64,000 nucleotides of DNA, from contig NZ_CP031310.1 of NCBI RefSeq assembly GCF_004799665.1, positions 2,348,887 to 2,412,886 of the forward strand, read 5' to 3'. The position numbers and the translations under genes are program-made. Of this stretch, positions 26,567-35,485 are shown in pieces. Under the pieces are notes generated by a model. It searched no databases, had not been told where the DNA came from, and saw nothing but the letters and a program-made list of their open reading frames with translations. Source of the stretch: Halapricum salinum. Its GTDB lineage: Archaea; Halobacteriota; Halobacteria; Halobacteriales; Haloarculaceae. Numbering within the stretch: the stretch's first letter is position 1; each line of letters opens with the position of its first letter.

Positions 26567-27115
26567 TTACCCGGTGTACTGGTGGTACTCCATGCCCTTG
26601 TGCTTCATCTCGTTGTGCTTGCGTTCGAGGAACGAGTAGACCGATCCGTGAGGTGCGCCTTCGATGATCATCTCGGCGGCTTCGCGGGCGGCCTCGACCT
26701 GCTGGGGCTCGCCGATCATCCCGAACGTCGAACCGTAGATGGCGACCGACGCGCCCGAGAGTTCTTCCATCAGTTCCCGAGTACGCCCGTTCTCGCCGAT
26801 GAGCCGACCCTTGATCCGCTTGAGATCTTTCTTGTTGCGAGCGACTTCGTCGATGTCGATCAGGTCGAACAGCCGAAGCTCGCCGTCCAGTAGCGTGAGC
26901 GCGTCCTCGGGGTGGAAGCCGCGCCCGATCGCCTTCACGATGTCGGGGCCTTTCAGCGCCGTCACCGGGTCGCCGACGGACTCGACTTTGACCGCGCCGG
27001 TCTCGCTGTCGATGTCCAGGCGGACCTCCGCCTGCTCTTCGATCTCGCGCATCGTCTCACCTCCTTCGCCGATCAGAACGCCGATCCGATCCTGCGGAAT
27101 CGTCACGTGTTGCAT
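26567..27115 (-). CDS. KH-domain RNA-binding protein (archaeal Dim2/Pno1-like)
   Basis: 182 residues with two KH modules. The first carries DRIGVLIGEGGETMREIEEQ, the GxxG loop being GEGG. The second carries KDLKRIKGRLIGENGRTREL with GENG. The spacing and ending (EMIIEGAPHGSVYSFLERKH) fit the archaeal Krr1/Dim2/Pno1 family, which in eukaryotes acts in 18S rRNA processing and small-subunit assembly; the archaeal role is inferred from that. ATG 27115 (MQHVTIPQDRIG) is the natural N-terminus. It is downstream of, and co-directional with, the class V aminotransferase, with a tandem repeat in between. Confidence 0.88.
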   Translation of the reverse strand: MQHVTIPQDRIGVLIGEGGETMREIEEQAEVRLDIDSETGAVKVESVGDPVTALKGPDIVKAIGRGFHPEDALTLLDGELRLFDLIDIDEVARNKKDLKRIKGRLIGENGRTRELMEELSGASVAIYGSTFGMIGEPQQVEAAREAAEMIIEGAPHGSVYSFLERKHNEMKHKGMEYHQYTG

Positions 27116-27198
27116 GCGCGAGAATATGCGATGGGATAGGATAAGTGTTCGGCACTGTCCGCCTGAACGGCCTCCTGGACGGCCGCTCAGCGGTCGGT

Positions 27199-27276
27199 GA
27201 CGTCCTCGACAGCGTCGCGCTACAGGGCGACGTCCTCGACAGCGTCGCACTACAGGGCGACGTCCTCGATGGCGTC
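27199..27276 (-). repeat. 30-bp tandem repeat triplicating the aminotransferase gene end
   Basis: A 30-bp unit repeats at 27199, 27229 and 27259 (third copy diverging after ~18 bp). The copy at 27259 is the last coding part of the aminotransferase (DAIEDVAL then TAG). The two downstream copies repeat that end, including an in-frame TAG at 27220-27222. The C-terminal codons and stop have thus been duplicated past the gene, most simply by replication slippage. Confidence 0.75.
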
Positions 27277-28401
27277 GGTCAGCTCCTTGACGCTCTCGAC
27301 GTCGTGCTCGCCCATGTGGCCGATCCGGAAGGTCTGCTCGCCCAGCTGGGAGCCGTAGCCGTTCGAAAAGACCATGTCGTACTCTTCTGCGACCTGTTCG
27401 ATAGTCGCGGCGACGTCGATCCCCTGGGTGTTCTCGATGCAGGACACAGTCTGGGAGCGATATCCCTCCTCCGCGAAGAGGTCGAAGTGCTGGCGGGCCC
27501 AGTCGTGGACGTACTCGGTCATCTCGCGGTGGCGCTGGTCGCGGGCGTCGTGGCCTTCTTCGAGCATGTGTTTCATCTGTTTGTGATAGGCGAGCATGAT
27601 CGGGATGGCGGGCGTCGAGTGGGTCTGGCCCTTCCGGTCGTAGTAGTCCAGACAGCGCTGGAAGCCGCCGTACCACGAGGCCGAGTCCTTGCCGACCTCT
27701 CGGTCGTAGGCGTCGTCGCTGACGACACAGACGGCGAGGCCGGGCGGCATCGCGAAGGCCTTCTGGGTCGAGGTGAAGATCACGTCGATGTCGTGCTCGT
27801 CGATGTCGACGTAGTCCCCACCCAGCGCGGAGACGGCGTCGACGACGAAGTAGGTGTCCGGGTACTCGGCGATGACGTCGCCGATCTCCTCGATGGGGTT
27901 GCGCACGCCGGTCGAGGACTCGTTCATGACCGTGGCGACGACGTCGTAGTGTTTGTCCGTCGATTCGAGGTGCTCGCGGATGTCCTCGGGCTTGATGGCC
28001 CGGCCCCACTCGTACTCCAGGCGGTCGACGTCTTTGCCGAGGCGTTCGGCGACGTTGGCGTGGCGCTCGCTGAAGCTCCCGCAGGTCGGCACGAGGATGT
28101 TCTCGTCGACGAGGTTCAGGGTCGACGCCTCCCAGAACTCCGTGCCCGACCCCGTGAGGATGATGACGTCGTGTTGGGTGTCGAGAAACGTCTTGGTGTC
28201 CTCGACAATTGTCGTGTAGAGGTCGGTCATGCGGTCCATGCGGTGACCGAACATCGGCTGGGCCATCGTCTCGATCACGTCCTCGCGGACTTCTGTCGGA
28301 CCGGGGATATACAGCGTCTTCTCCGGGTAGTGGTCTTTGTATTCCTGTTTTTTCGTCACCGGAACCACCTGTGTGTGCTGTCCTCCGCGGGCGGGGGCCA
28401 T
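27250..28401 (-). CDS. Class V aminotransferase (alanine/serine-glyoxylate or pyruvate aminotransferase)
   Basis: 383 residues of fold-type I PLP enzyme. YIPGPTEVREDVIETMAQPM and FGHRMDRM are at the start, the substrate/PLP loop LTGSGTEFWEA follows, VVDAVSALGG carries the PLP-ring Asp, and the Schiff-base lysine is in TSTQKAFAMPPG. It resembles alanine-glyoxylate/serine-pyruvate transaminases; a role in serine-glycine interconversion is inferred. ATG 28401 is chosen; an in-frame TTG at 28443 and a GTG at 28359 (VTKKQEYKD) are alternatives. A TTTTATT-like element near 28,445 would start transcription ~20 nt before this ATG. It is divergent from the STAND protein gene. Confidence 0.88.
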   Translation of the reverse strand: MAPARGGQHTQVVPVTKKQEYKDHYPEKTLYIPGPTEVREDVIETMAQPMFGHRMDRMTDLYTTIVEDTKTFLDTQHDVIILTGSGTEFWEASTLNLVDENILVPTCGSFSERHANVAERLGKDVDRLEYEWGRAIKPEDIREHLESTDKHYDVVATVMNESSTGVRNPIEEIGDVIAEYPDTYFVVDAVSALGGDYVDIDEHDIDVIFTSTQKAFAMPPGLAVCVVSDDAYDREVGKDSASWYGGFQRCLDYYDRKGQTHSTPAIPIMLAYHKQMKHMLEEGHDARDQRHREMTEYVHDWARQHFDLFAEEGYRSQTVSCIENTQGIDVAATIEQVAEEYDMVFSNGYGSQLGEQTFRIGHMGEHDVESVKELTDAIEDVAL

Positions 28402-28476
28402 GGGAGTTTTGATGCCGTTCGCAGGCTCGGCCGTGTCGTTCAACTTTTATTACTGTCGGTCGATTGGTATGCAACG

Positions 28477-31400
28477 ATGGATATCCCCGAGGACGTCGCC
28501 GATATCGAGGTCCTGACCCGTCGCCGTGACTTTTTGTCGTGTCTCGATGGCGAACCGGCGGAGAAACCGACGATCGTCGAGAATCTCGATCACTCCCGCT
28601 CGACGGTCGATCGCGCGATCCGGGCCCTCGAAGACGCGGGATTCGTCGAACGCACTACCGGGGGGTACGCCACGACGCTGACTGGGCGCCTCGCCATGGA
28701 GCGGTACGACTCGTTTCTGGCCGAGAGCGAGGCGATTCTCGACGCGAAACCGGTGATCGACGCGCTTCCGAGTACCGTCGAGTTGCCACAGGGCGCGGTC
28801 ACCGACGGCGCGGTCGAACACTTCGACGACCAGTACGAACTGTTCGAGGTCCTGATCGAGACGCTTCCGGTCGCAGACAACTGCCGTGTACTGTTGCCAC
28901 ATGTCTCCGACAGCCGACATTTCCGGTTGCTCCACTCGCAGGTCACCGACGGCGAGCTCGACGTGACGTTCTGTTCCTGCGAGCAGACGTATCGCCAACT
29001 CGCCAGGGAGTTTCCGTACCTCGCAGCGGACCTCGAAGAAACGGCGTCGTTCACGCCCGTTCGGACGCAGGCGCTCGACTTCGGACTCGTGTTGATCGAC
29101 GCCGGTGGGGACCGGACGGCAGTGATCGTCGCCTACGACGACCAGTCGGTCGTCGGGGTCGTCCGTACCGACGAGCCGACCGTGATCGAGTGGGCGAGCG
29201 ACGTGGCCGATCGCGTGCTCGCGGACGCTACGCCGGTCGAGACGTTCGGTACCGCTCCCGACCGCGGGACGTTTCACGAGATGGACGACCAGCGGCTTCC
29301 GGCACCGCTGCGATCCCAGGGCTTCGAGCGCCTCGACGAGACGTTCTTCGAGAACAGAACGACGCTCGATCCCGTGACTGCCTGGCGGGCCGGCCTCTCC
29401 CTATCGGAGGTCGCGGCAGGGTACGCCATCGATCGGTTCCGCGAGAGCGAGGGCGATCGCGAGTCGGTCGTCCAGTCGCTTCTCGACGCGCTCGACGACG
29501 GTGCGGACCTCGCGCTGCTCGGGCCGCCCGGATCGGGCAAGTCGACGGTCTGCAAGCAGGTCGCCTACCAGTGGTTCGACAGCCAGCGTGGGACAGTGCT
29601 GTACCGAGAGAGCGGCCGTGGCCAGTCGTTCGACGACGTCGGGTCGCTGGAGGCGACGATCGGCCGCGGAGAGGGACACACGCTGATCGTCGTCGAGGAC
29701 GCCGTGCGGGCGGAGGCCAACGTGATCTTCGAGGTGATGCAGTCGTTCAGCGGTCGGACGGACGTCACGTTCCTGCTCGATGCGAGGGAAGCCGAATGGA
29801 ACGACGCCGAAGAGTTCCCCATCGACGCTCGTCTGGAGACGTTTCGCCAGCGCCACGTCAACACAGTTCAGATGCCGTCGCTCGACGACGCCGAACGTCG
29901 AGCGATTCTCGATCGATTCGCCGACATCGCGGACGTCGAACGTGACGGGCTCCCGGCGACGTTTGAGGACGCTGCCGCAACGTCGTCGGTCACCGGAACG
30001 GCGTTTCTGTTCTTCCATCGGTTGGCCCGATTCGCCCAACCCGTTGGCGAAGACGCGACGCCGACGACGCTGGAGGAGCACGTCGAACGCGTCCGTGATC
30101 GACTGGTCGCCGCGGGCGAGCCGACACTCGACGTCGGTGTGCTCGCGAACACGCTGAACGCTGCCGGGATCGGCGTGACGCCCGTTGCTCTGCACGCGGT
30201 TGCGGCAGGACTGGAGCACGTCGATCACACCACCGTTCGGCGGGCTATCGACGCACTCGATGGAGAGGTCCTGTTCGGTGACGCCGATGACGGTGCCTTC
30301 CGGACGGTACACGCCGCCTGGTCGGTCGAGTTCCTCGACCAGTTGGCCGAGACGGACGAGGCCGCTGCCGACCGGTTCGGCCGGACCGTCACTGCGCTGT
30401 TATCACTGGCGGATCACGGCGACCGTCGTGAGGCGGTCGCCAGTGCTGTCACCGGCTCGACGGACCTCCTCGGGACGATCGCGGCCGAGCCGACGGGGTG
30501 GGCCGACGACGTCGCCGGGCAGCTGTTCGATCTCGGCGAGTCGTATCCACGATTGGCCGGGCTGTTCGACACCACAGACCGATCGACGCTGACGCTCCCG
30601 GCAGCCTGTCGTCGTGAGACTGCGCTCCGCCAGCGGGTTGTCCGCGGCTACATGTTCAACTGGGCTGGTCAGTTCGATCGGGCGGCCGAGGAGTTCGGGT
30701 GGCTGATAGAGACACTGCCCGATCCGACCACCTCCCACGATCCGGATGCCCTGTCCGGACGGCTGTACGCCCGCGCGAAACTGGGCATGACCCGGGTCGA
30801 GAATGCTTCGGACGTCGCTGCCGCGAAAGAGCGCGGCGAGGAGGCGCTGGCGGCCCACCGCGCCGTCGAGGACGACAGAGGCGCAGTCGAGACGATGATC
30901 GAACTCGTCACTCTCGAGCTACACGCCGGCAACCTCGACGCGGCACAGGAGTACGCTGACCGAGCGTCCGCACTCGCCGATCAGTTAGACGACGACGGTC
31001 TGAAAGCGAGAGCCCTGAAGGGTGCGGTCATGGTTGCGGATACGAACGACGAGTACGAACGAGTCGCCGAACTCGCCGAGCGAGGGATCGACCTGGCGAG
31101 AGACGTTGCAGCGATCCGGGCTGAACGGCGTCTCATTCACTATCTGGCGTTGTCCAATCACCGCATGGGAAAGCTCGAACGCGCTGTCGAATACAATCAA
31201 CGGTCGGCACACCTTTCGAGACGCCTGGGCGACTGGCACATGGCGTGTGCTTCACAGGTCGCACAGGCCATGTGTGTACTCGATCAGGGACAGTTCGATC
31301 GGGCACGGCAACTGCTCGACAGCCTCAAGGACGCGCCTGCGGAGTCGTTCGTCGCGATCGAGGCAGCTGCGACTGCCATACGGGGCTTGATCGAGTTGTA

Positions 31401-31998
31401 CACCGATCGACCCGAACAGGCGATCGCGCAGTTCCGCTCACTCGTCGACGGTGACGATGCGACCGCGCGTGCACTGACGTTCGCCCACGTCGGGCTCACC
31501 GACGCCGTCCTCGATAGCAACGATCCCGATCCCGACCGTGCCGCCCAGCACGCCGAGACGGCGCTGGATCTCGCAGAACAGGCTGGGACCTCTCGATTTG
31601 TTTCCCGGGCCGAGCGCGCTCGGGGCCGGGCCGCGCTCGTCGCCGGCGACCTCGACGCCGCTGAGCGTCGCTACCGTCACGCGAAATCCATCGCAACCGA
31701 CAACTCGCTCCGACTGCGGGCGCTAGAGGCTGAACGTGGTCTCGGCCACGTCGCTCGCGAGCGTGGCACCCACGATCAGGCTCGTGAACACTACGAGTCC
31801 GTCCTCGACGGCGCCCGGGAGACCGGCGCGATCCGAATCGCGCTCGACGTCGTCGCCGACCTCGCCGAGATCGACGGGTCCGAGTGGTACGCTCTCGGTG
31901 CGGATATCGCCGCGGAGGCAGACCTCGACGACAGGGCTGACGAACTGCGCGAGCGAGCAGACGCCCGCGAGCACGAACAGCGGCCCGAAACCGACTGA
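28477..31998 (+). CDS. Winged-HTH regulator fused to STAND-type P-loop ATPase and TPR repeats
   Basis: 1173 residues. Residues 1-80 form a winged HTH (IVENLDHSRSTVDRAIRALEDAGF). About 90-260 resembles the sensor domain of FilR1/DUF1724-type haloarchaeal regulators. An ATPase follows with Walker A LGPPGSGKSTVCKQ (Lys355), Walker B-like LIVVEDAVRAE (about 402-412) and a sensor FLLDAREAEW. A winged-helix/helical lid comes next. About 725-1165 is helical repeats of TPR type (for example RAVEYNQRSAHLSRRLGDWH and AERRYRHAKSIA). The layout is that of a STAND switch: ligand on repeats, ATP-driven oligomerisation, effector at one end. Here the effector is DNA binding. It could be a transcription switch or a defence sensor. 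It has no operon partner. Confidence 0.8.
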   Translation: MDIPEDVADIEVLTRRRDFLSCLDGEPAEKPTIVENLDHSRSTVDRAIRALEDAGFVERTTGGYATTLTGRLAMERYDSFLAESEAILDAKPVIDALPSTVELPQGAVTDGAVEHFDDQYELFEVLIETLPVADNCRVLLPHVSDSRHFRLLHSQVTDGELDVTFCSCEQTYRQLAREFPYLAADLEETASFTPVRTQALDFGLVLIDAGGDRTAVIVAYDDQSVVGVVRTDEPTVIEWASDVADRVLADATPVETFGTAPDRGTFHEMDDQRLPAPLRSQGFERLDETFFENRTTLDPVTAWRAGLSLSEVAAGYAIDRFRESEGDRESVVQSLLDALDDGADLALLGPPGSGKSTVCKQVAYQWFDSQRGTVLYRESGRGQSFDDVGSLEATIGRGEGHTLIVVEDAVRAEANVIFEVMQSFSGRTDVTFLLDAREAEWNDAEEFPIDARLETFRQRHVNTVQMPSLDDAERRAILDRFADIADVERDGLPATFEDAAATSSVTGTAFLFFHRLARFAQPVGEDATPTTLEEHVERVRDRLVAAGEPTLDVGVLANTLNAAGIGVTPVALHAVAAGLEHVDHTTVRRAIDALDGEVLFGDADDGAFRTVHAAWSVEFLDQLAETDEAAADRFGRTVTALLSLADHGDRREAVASAVTGSTDLLGTIAAEPTGWADDVAGQLFDLGESYPRLAGLFDTTDRSTLTLPAACRRETALRQRVVRGYMFNWAGQFDRAAEEFGWLIETLPDPTTSHDPDALSGRLYARAKLGMTRVENASDVAAAKERGEEALAAHRAVEDDRGAVETMIELVTLELHAGNLDAAQEYADRASALADQLDDDGLKARALKGAVMVADTNDEYERVAELAERGIDLARDVAAIRAERRLIHYLALSNHRMGKLERAVEYNQRSAHLSRRLGDWHMACASQVAQAMCVLDQGQFDRARQLLDSLKDAPAESFVAIEAAATAIRGLIELYTDRPEQAIAQFRSLVDGDDATARALTFAHVGLTDAVLDSNDPDPDRAAQHAETALDLAEQAGTSRFVSRAERARGRAALVAGDLDAAERRYRHAKSIATDNSLRLRALEAERGLGHVARERGTHDQAREHYESVLDGARETGAIRIALDVVADLAEIDGSEWYALGADIAAEADLDDRADELRERADAREHEQRPETD

Positions 31999-32031
31999 AA
32001 CCGCCGCGTTTTGTGCCTGTGATTGACACAC

Positions 32032-32063
32032 ACTGAGATTTTTGCCGTAACTCTCAGTTATAG
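32032..32063 (+). promoter_or_regulatory. Promoter of metY with overlapping inverted repeat
   Basis: ACTGAG (32032-32037) and CTCAGT (32053-32058) form a 6-bp inverted repeat whose right arm runs into TTATAG (32058-32063), a TATA-like element about 30 nt before the metY ATG at 32091. A repressor bound to the repeat would occlude the TATA box. The transcript would be leaderless. Confidence 0.45.
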
Positions 32064-32090
32064 ACATCTGGAGACGTATGAGTGTGGTAC

Positions 32091-33386
32091 ATGACCAACG
32101 ACGAATCTCGGGAACCCCAGCACTTCGGGACACGGTGTGTTCACGCCGGTCACGAGCCAGACCCGGCGACGGGCGCTGTCGCACCGCCGATCTACCAGAC
32201 CTCCTCCTATGCTTTCGGTGACGCCGACTACGCCGCGGATCTCTACGCGCTCGAAGCCGAGGGCAACGTCTACTCGCGGTTCGACAATCCCACGGTTCGC
32301 ATGCTCGAAAAGCGACTCGCCGACCTCGAACGCGGCGTCGACGCCGTCGCCACTGGCTCGGGAATGGCCGCACTCGACGCCGCCACGTTCGTCCTCGCGG
32401 AGGCCGGCGACAACATCGTCTCTGCCTCGTCTATCTACGGCGGCACCCACAGTTACTTCGCGAAAGCCGCCGCGCGACGCGGGATCGACGCCCGGTTCGT
32501 CGACACGCTGGAGTACGACGCCTACGCCGAGGCCATCGACGACGACACGGCCTACGTCCACCTCGAAACGATCGGCAACCCCTCGCTGGTGACCCCGGAC
32601 ATCGAGCGCGTGGCCGAGGTCGCCCACGATCACGGCGTCCCCCTGTTCGTCGACAACACGTTCGCGACGCCCGCGCTCTGTCGACCGCTCGAACACGGCG
32701 CGGATCTGGTCTGGGAGTCGACGACCAAGTGGATCCACGGGTCGGGAACCACCATCGGCGGCATCCTCGTCGACGGCGGGAGTTTCCCCTGGGCCGACTA
32801 TCCCGAGAAGTACCCCGAGATCGCCGCGGAGAACCCGGCGTTCGACACCAACTTCGCCGAGCGATTCGGCGACCGCGCGTTCACTGTGGCCGCACGCCAG
32901 CGCGCCGTCCGGAGTCTCGGCGACGGGCAGGCCCCTTTCGACGCCTGGCAGACCCTGCAGGGAAGCGAAACCCTCTCGCTGCGGATGGAGCGCCACTGCG
33001 AGAACGCCGCGGAGGTCGCGTCGTGGCTCGACGACCACCCGGACGTCGCGTGGGTCACCTATCCCGGCCTCGAATCTCACGAGACTCACGACAACGCCCA
33101 GCGCTATCTGGAGGGTGGCTACGGCGGGATGGTCGCGTTCGGCCTCGAACGCGGGTTCGAAGGCGGCAAGACCCTCTGTGAGGAGACCGAGCTGGCGCAG
33201 TTCATCGCCAACATCGGCGACGCCAAGACGTTGATCATCCACCCCGCATCGACGACGCACGCACAGTTGAGCGAGGCCGAGCAGCGCGAGAGCGGCGTCA
33301 CGCCCGACCTGATTCGGCTGTCGGTCGGGATCGAAGACGCCAGAGACATCATCGCTGACCTCGAAGCGGGGATCGAACAGGTATGA
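32091..33386 (+). CDS. metY: O-acetylhomoserine aminocarboxypropyltransferase (sulfhydrylase)
   Basis: 431 residues, Cys/Met metabolism PLP family. It begins [20 protein letters not shown] and includes [31 protein letters not shown] and [12 protein letters not shown]. The PLP lysine is in [16 protein letters not shown]. The ~430-residue length and large insert after the lysine ([19 protein letters not shown]) fit O-acetylhomoserine sulfhydrylase rather than the shorter cystathionine lyases. It makes homocysteine from O-acetylhomoserine and sulfide. The start is ATG 32091. It overlaps metX by 4 bp (ATGA), so the two form a methionine operon. Confidence 0.93.
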   Translation: MTNDESREPQHFGTRCVHAGHEPDPATGAVAPPIYQTSSYAFGDADYAADLYALEAEGNVYSRFDNPTVRMLEKRLADLERGVDAVATGSGMAALDAATFVLAEAGDNIVSASSIYGGTHSYFAKAAARRGIDARFVDTLEYDAYAEAIDDDTAYVHLETIGNPSLVTPDIERVAEVAHDHGVPLFVDNTFATPALCRPLEHGADLVWESTTKWIHGSGTTIGGILVDGGSFPWADYPEKYPEIAAENPAFDTNFAERFGDRAFTVAARQRAVRSLGDGQAPFDAWQTLQGSETLSLRMERHCENAAEVASWLDDHPDVAWVTYPGLESHETHDNAQRYLEGGYGGMVAFGLERGFEGGKTLCEETELAQFIANIGDAKTLIIHPASTTHAQLSEAEQRESGVTPDLIRLSVGIEDARDIIADLEAGIEQV

Positions 33387-34591
33387 ACGTCGAGCGCGGG
33401 ACGGTTTCGCTGGGCGAGTTCGAGTTCGAGTGCGGGGAGTCGATTCCGGATCTGGAGGTCGCTTACGAGGCCTACGGTGAGTTTACCGGTGACAACGCGG
33501 TACTGGTGTGTCACGCCCTGACCGGGAGTTCACACGTCGCCAGCCACCGCGAGGCCGCCGGCACGAGCGGGCAGGCCCGGGCCTGGTGGGACGACATCGT
33601 CGGTCCCGGCAAGGCCATCGACACCAACGACTACTACGTCGTCTGCGCGAACATCCCCGGGTCGTGCTACGGGACGACCGGTCCCGCAAGCGAGCACCCC
33701 GAGACGGGCGAGCCCTATGGGACTGATTTCCCTGCTGTCACGGTCCGGGACTGGACGGACGCCCAGCGCGAACTGCTCGACGAACTCGGTGTCCCCGCGT
33801 TGCACGCGGTCGTCGGCGGCAGCGTCGGCGGCATGAACGTCCTCGAATGGGCGAAACGCCACCCCGATCACGTCGACCGGATCGTGCCGATCGCCACCGC
33901 CGGTCGGGTCGACCCGCAGTGTCTCGCTCTCGACGCCATCGCCCGGCGGGCGATCACGACCGACTGCAACTGGAACGGCGGCGACTACTACGGTGACGGT
34001 CCCAAACCCGACGAGGGGCTGGGACTCGCCCGCCAGATCGGCCACGTGATGTACCTCTCGAAGGCCAGCATGCAGAAGAAGTTCGGCCGCCGTTCGGCCG
34101 GCCGCGACGCCGTCCGGACCTTCCCGACCGATCCCGCGGCCGGCTTCTTCCCCTACCGGGACGTCGAGTCCTATCTCGACTACCAGGCTGAGCGCTTCGT
34201 CGAGCGCTTCGACGCCAACAGCTATCTCTATCTCACACGTGCGATGGACAACTACGACCTCGCCTCGGGGTTCGAGGACGACGCCGACGCCCTCGCCGCC
34301 TTCTCGGGCCAGTCTCTCGTCATGTCTTTCACTGCGGACTGGCACTTCACCGTCGATCAGGCCGAAGACCTCGCCGAGTCGCTCCGGGAGGCCGACGTCC
34401 GGACCGCCCACCACGTCGTCGAATCGGACCACGGCCACGACGCCTTCCTCGTCGAGCCAGAGAACGTCGGCCCGCCGCTCGCGGACTTCCTCAGTTCGGG
34501 TGTCGAAGGGACGGCCATATCAGACACCGAGGACGAAGAGATCGACGAGGGCCGGGACTTCGCGCCCGTGCACAACAGCCTGTTCTCCTGA
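33383..34591 (+). CDS. metX: Homoserine O-acetyltransferase
   Basis: 402 residues of alpha/beta-hydrolase Met[17 protein letters not shown] is the oxyanion region. [20 protein letters not shown] is the conserved MetX loop. [14 protein letters not shown] holds the nucleophilic serine, and [12 protein letters not shown] supplies the C-terminal Asp/His. It transfers acetyl from acetyl-CoA to homoserine, making the substrate for metY directly upstream. The ATGA overlap suggests translational coupling. The C-terminus has a short acidic extension. Confidence 0.93.
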   Translation: MNVERGTVSLGEFEFECGESIPDLEVAYEAYGEFTGDNAVLVCHALTGSSHVASHREAAGTSGQARAWWDDIVGPGKAIDTNDYYVVCANIPGSCYGTTGPASEHPETGEPYGTDFPAVTVRDWTDAQRELLDELGVPALHAVVGGSVGGMNVLEWAKRHPDHVDRIVPIATAGRVDPQCLALDAIARRAITTDCNWNGGDYYGDGPKPDEGLGLARQIGHVMYLSKASMQKKFGRRSAGRDAVRTFPTDPAAGFFPYRDVESYLDYQAERFVERFDANSYLYLTRAMDNYDLASGFEDDADALAAFSGQSLVMSFTADWHFTVDQAEDLAESLREADVRTAHHVVESDHGHDAFLVEPENVGPPLADFLSSGVEGTAISDTEDEEIDEGRDFAPVHNSLFS

Positions 34592-34606
34592 CGTGGGTAT
34601 CTGCAG

Positions 34607-35257
34607 TCACGCAACTAGCCTGGCGATCAGGCCGGAAACGTACTCGATTTCGTCGTCGTTGACGCCGTGGCCCATCCCCGGATAGAGCCGTTTCTCGACG
34701 TCGCCGTTCAGTCGCCCGAAGACCTTCGCCGAGACGTGAACGCGCTCTGCGGGGATGTGCGGGTCGACGTCGCTACAGCCGAAGAACACGGGCGTGCCTT
34801 CGAGGTCACCCTCGTAGTCCTCGACGTCGATCGACTGGCCGATGAGACCACCGCTCAGGGCGACGACCCCGCCGTAGCGGCGCGGATTGCGCGCGACGAA
34901 CTCGCTGGCGAGGCAGGCTCCCTGGGAGAATCCCAGAATCACGATCTTCTCGGCCGGAATGTCGGCGTCTTCGACATTCGCGACAGCGTCGGCGACGGCC
35001 TGCAGCCCCGAGGAGCGGCCGGGTTCGTTGGACTCGACGGGCGCGGTGAAGGGGTTGGGATACCAGGTGTTGCGGGTGGCCTGGGGTGCGAGATAGGCGA
35101 CGCCGTCGGCGCCGAACTGACTGGCCATCTGGAGGATGCTCTGGGCGGTCGCGCCGCGGCCGTGGACGAGGATCATCGCTGCCTCGGCGTTCTCGAGGTC
35201 CGCGCCGGCGGTCACGAGTGGCTGGTTCTGATGCGGGCCGTTGATTCTCTCGGTCAC
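34607..35257 (-). CDS. Alpha/beta hydrolase, phospholipase/carboxylesterase family
   Basis: 216 residues. AAMILVHGRGATAQSIL forms the oxyanion strand. The nucleophile elbow is ILGFSQGACLASEF, the acid is likely in FFGCSDVDPHIP, and the histidine is in YPGMGHGVNDDEI. This resembles YpfH/acyl-protein-thioesterase-like carboxylesterases. The YLAPQATRNTWYPNPFTAP segment is characteristic of a common haloarchaeal subgroup. The natural ester is unknown. The start is GTG 35257. It is convergent with metX. Confidence 0.85.
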   Translation of the reverse strand: MTERINGPHQNQPLVTAGADLENAEAAMILVHGRGATAQSILQMASQFGADGVAYLAPQATRNTWYPNPFTAPVESNEPGRSSGLQAVADAVANVEDADIPAEKIVILGFSQGACLASEFVARNPRRYGGVVALSGGLIGQSIDVEDYEGDLEGTPVFFGCSDVDPHIPAERVHVSAKVFGRLNGDVEKRLYPGMGHGVNDDEIEYVSGLIARLVA

Positions 35258-35485
35258 AGCAGTGTTTGGGCCGCAATCCTCTCAAGCGTTGCGTAGAGTG
35301 ACATCGATGTCACCACGCCGACGACGGTCGCACCGGTAACGTTTTTGAGGACTATCCCGTCACTACGTGCGAAGACAGCGCCCCCACCACAGGTCGGCTG
35401 TTTCTCGGTCGCAGACATTCGAGGCTCCGAGAGACGCCGTCTGTGGCGGGTGCGCACCCGGCACGAGACGGGGGAGTACACCAAC

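Noticed and set aside
27116-28476. Frames that extend the KH protein and the STAND protein through the aminotransferase region.
   Set aside because: Both extensions are read-through of stop-poor GC-rich DNA over the aminotransferase gene; the real starts are ATG 27115 and ATG 28477.
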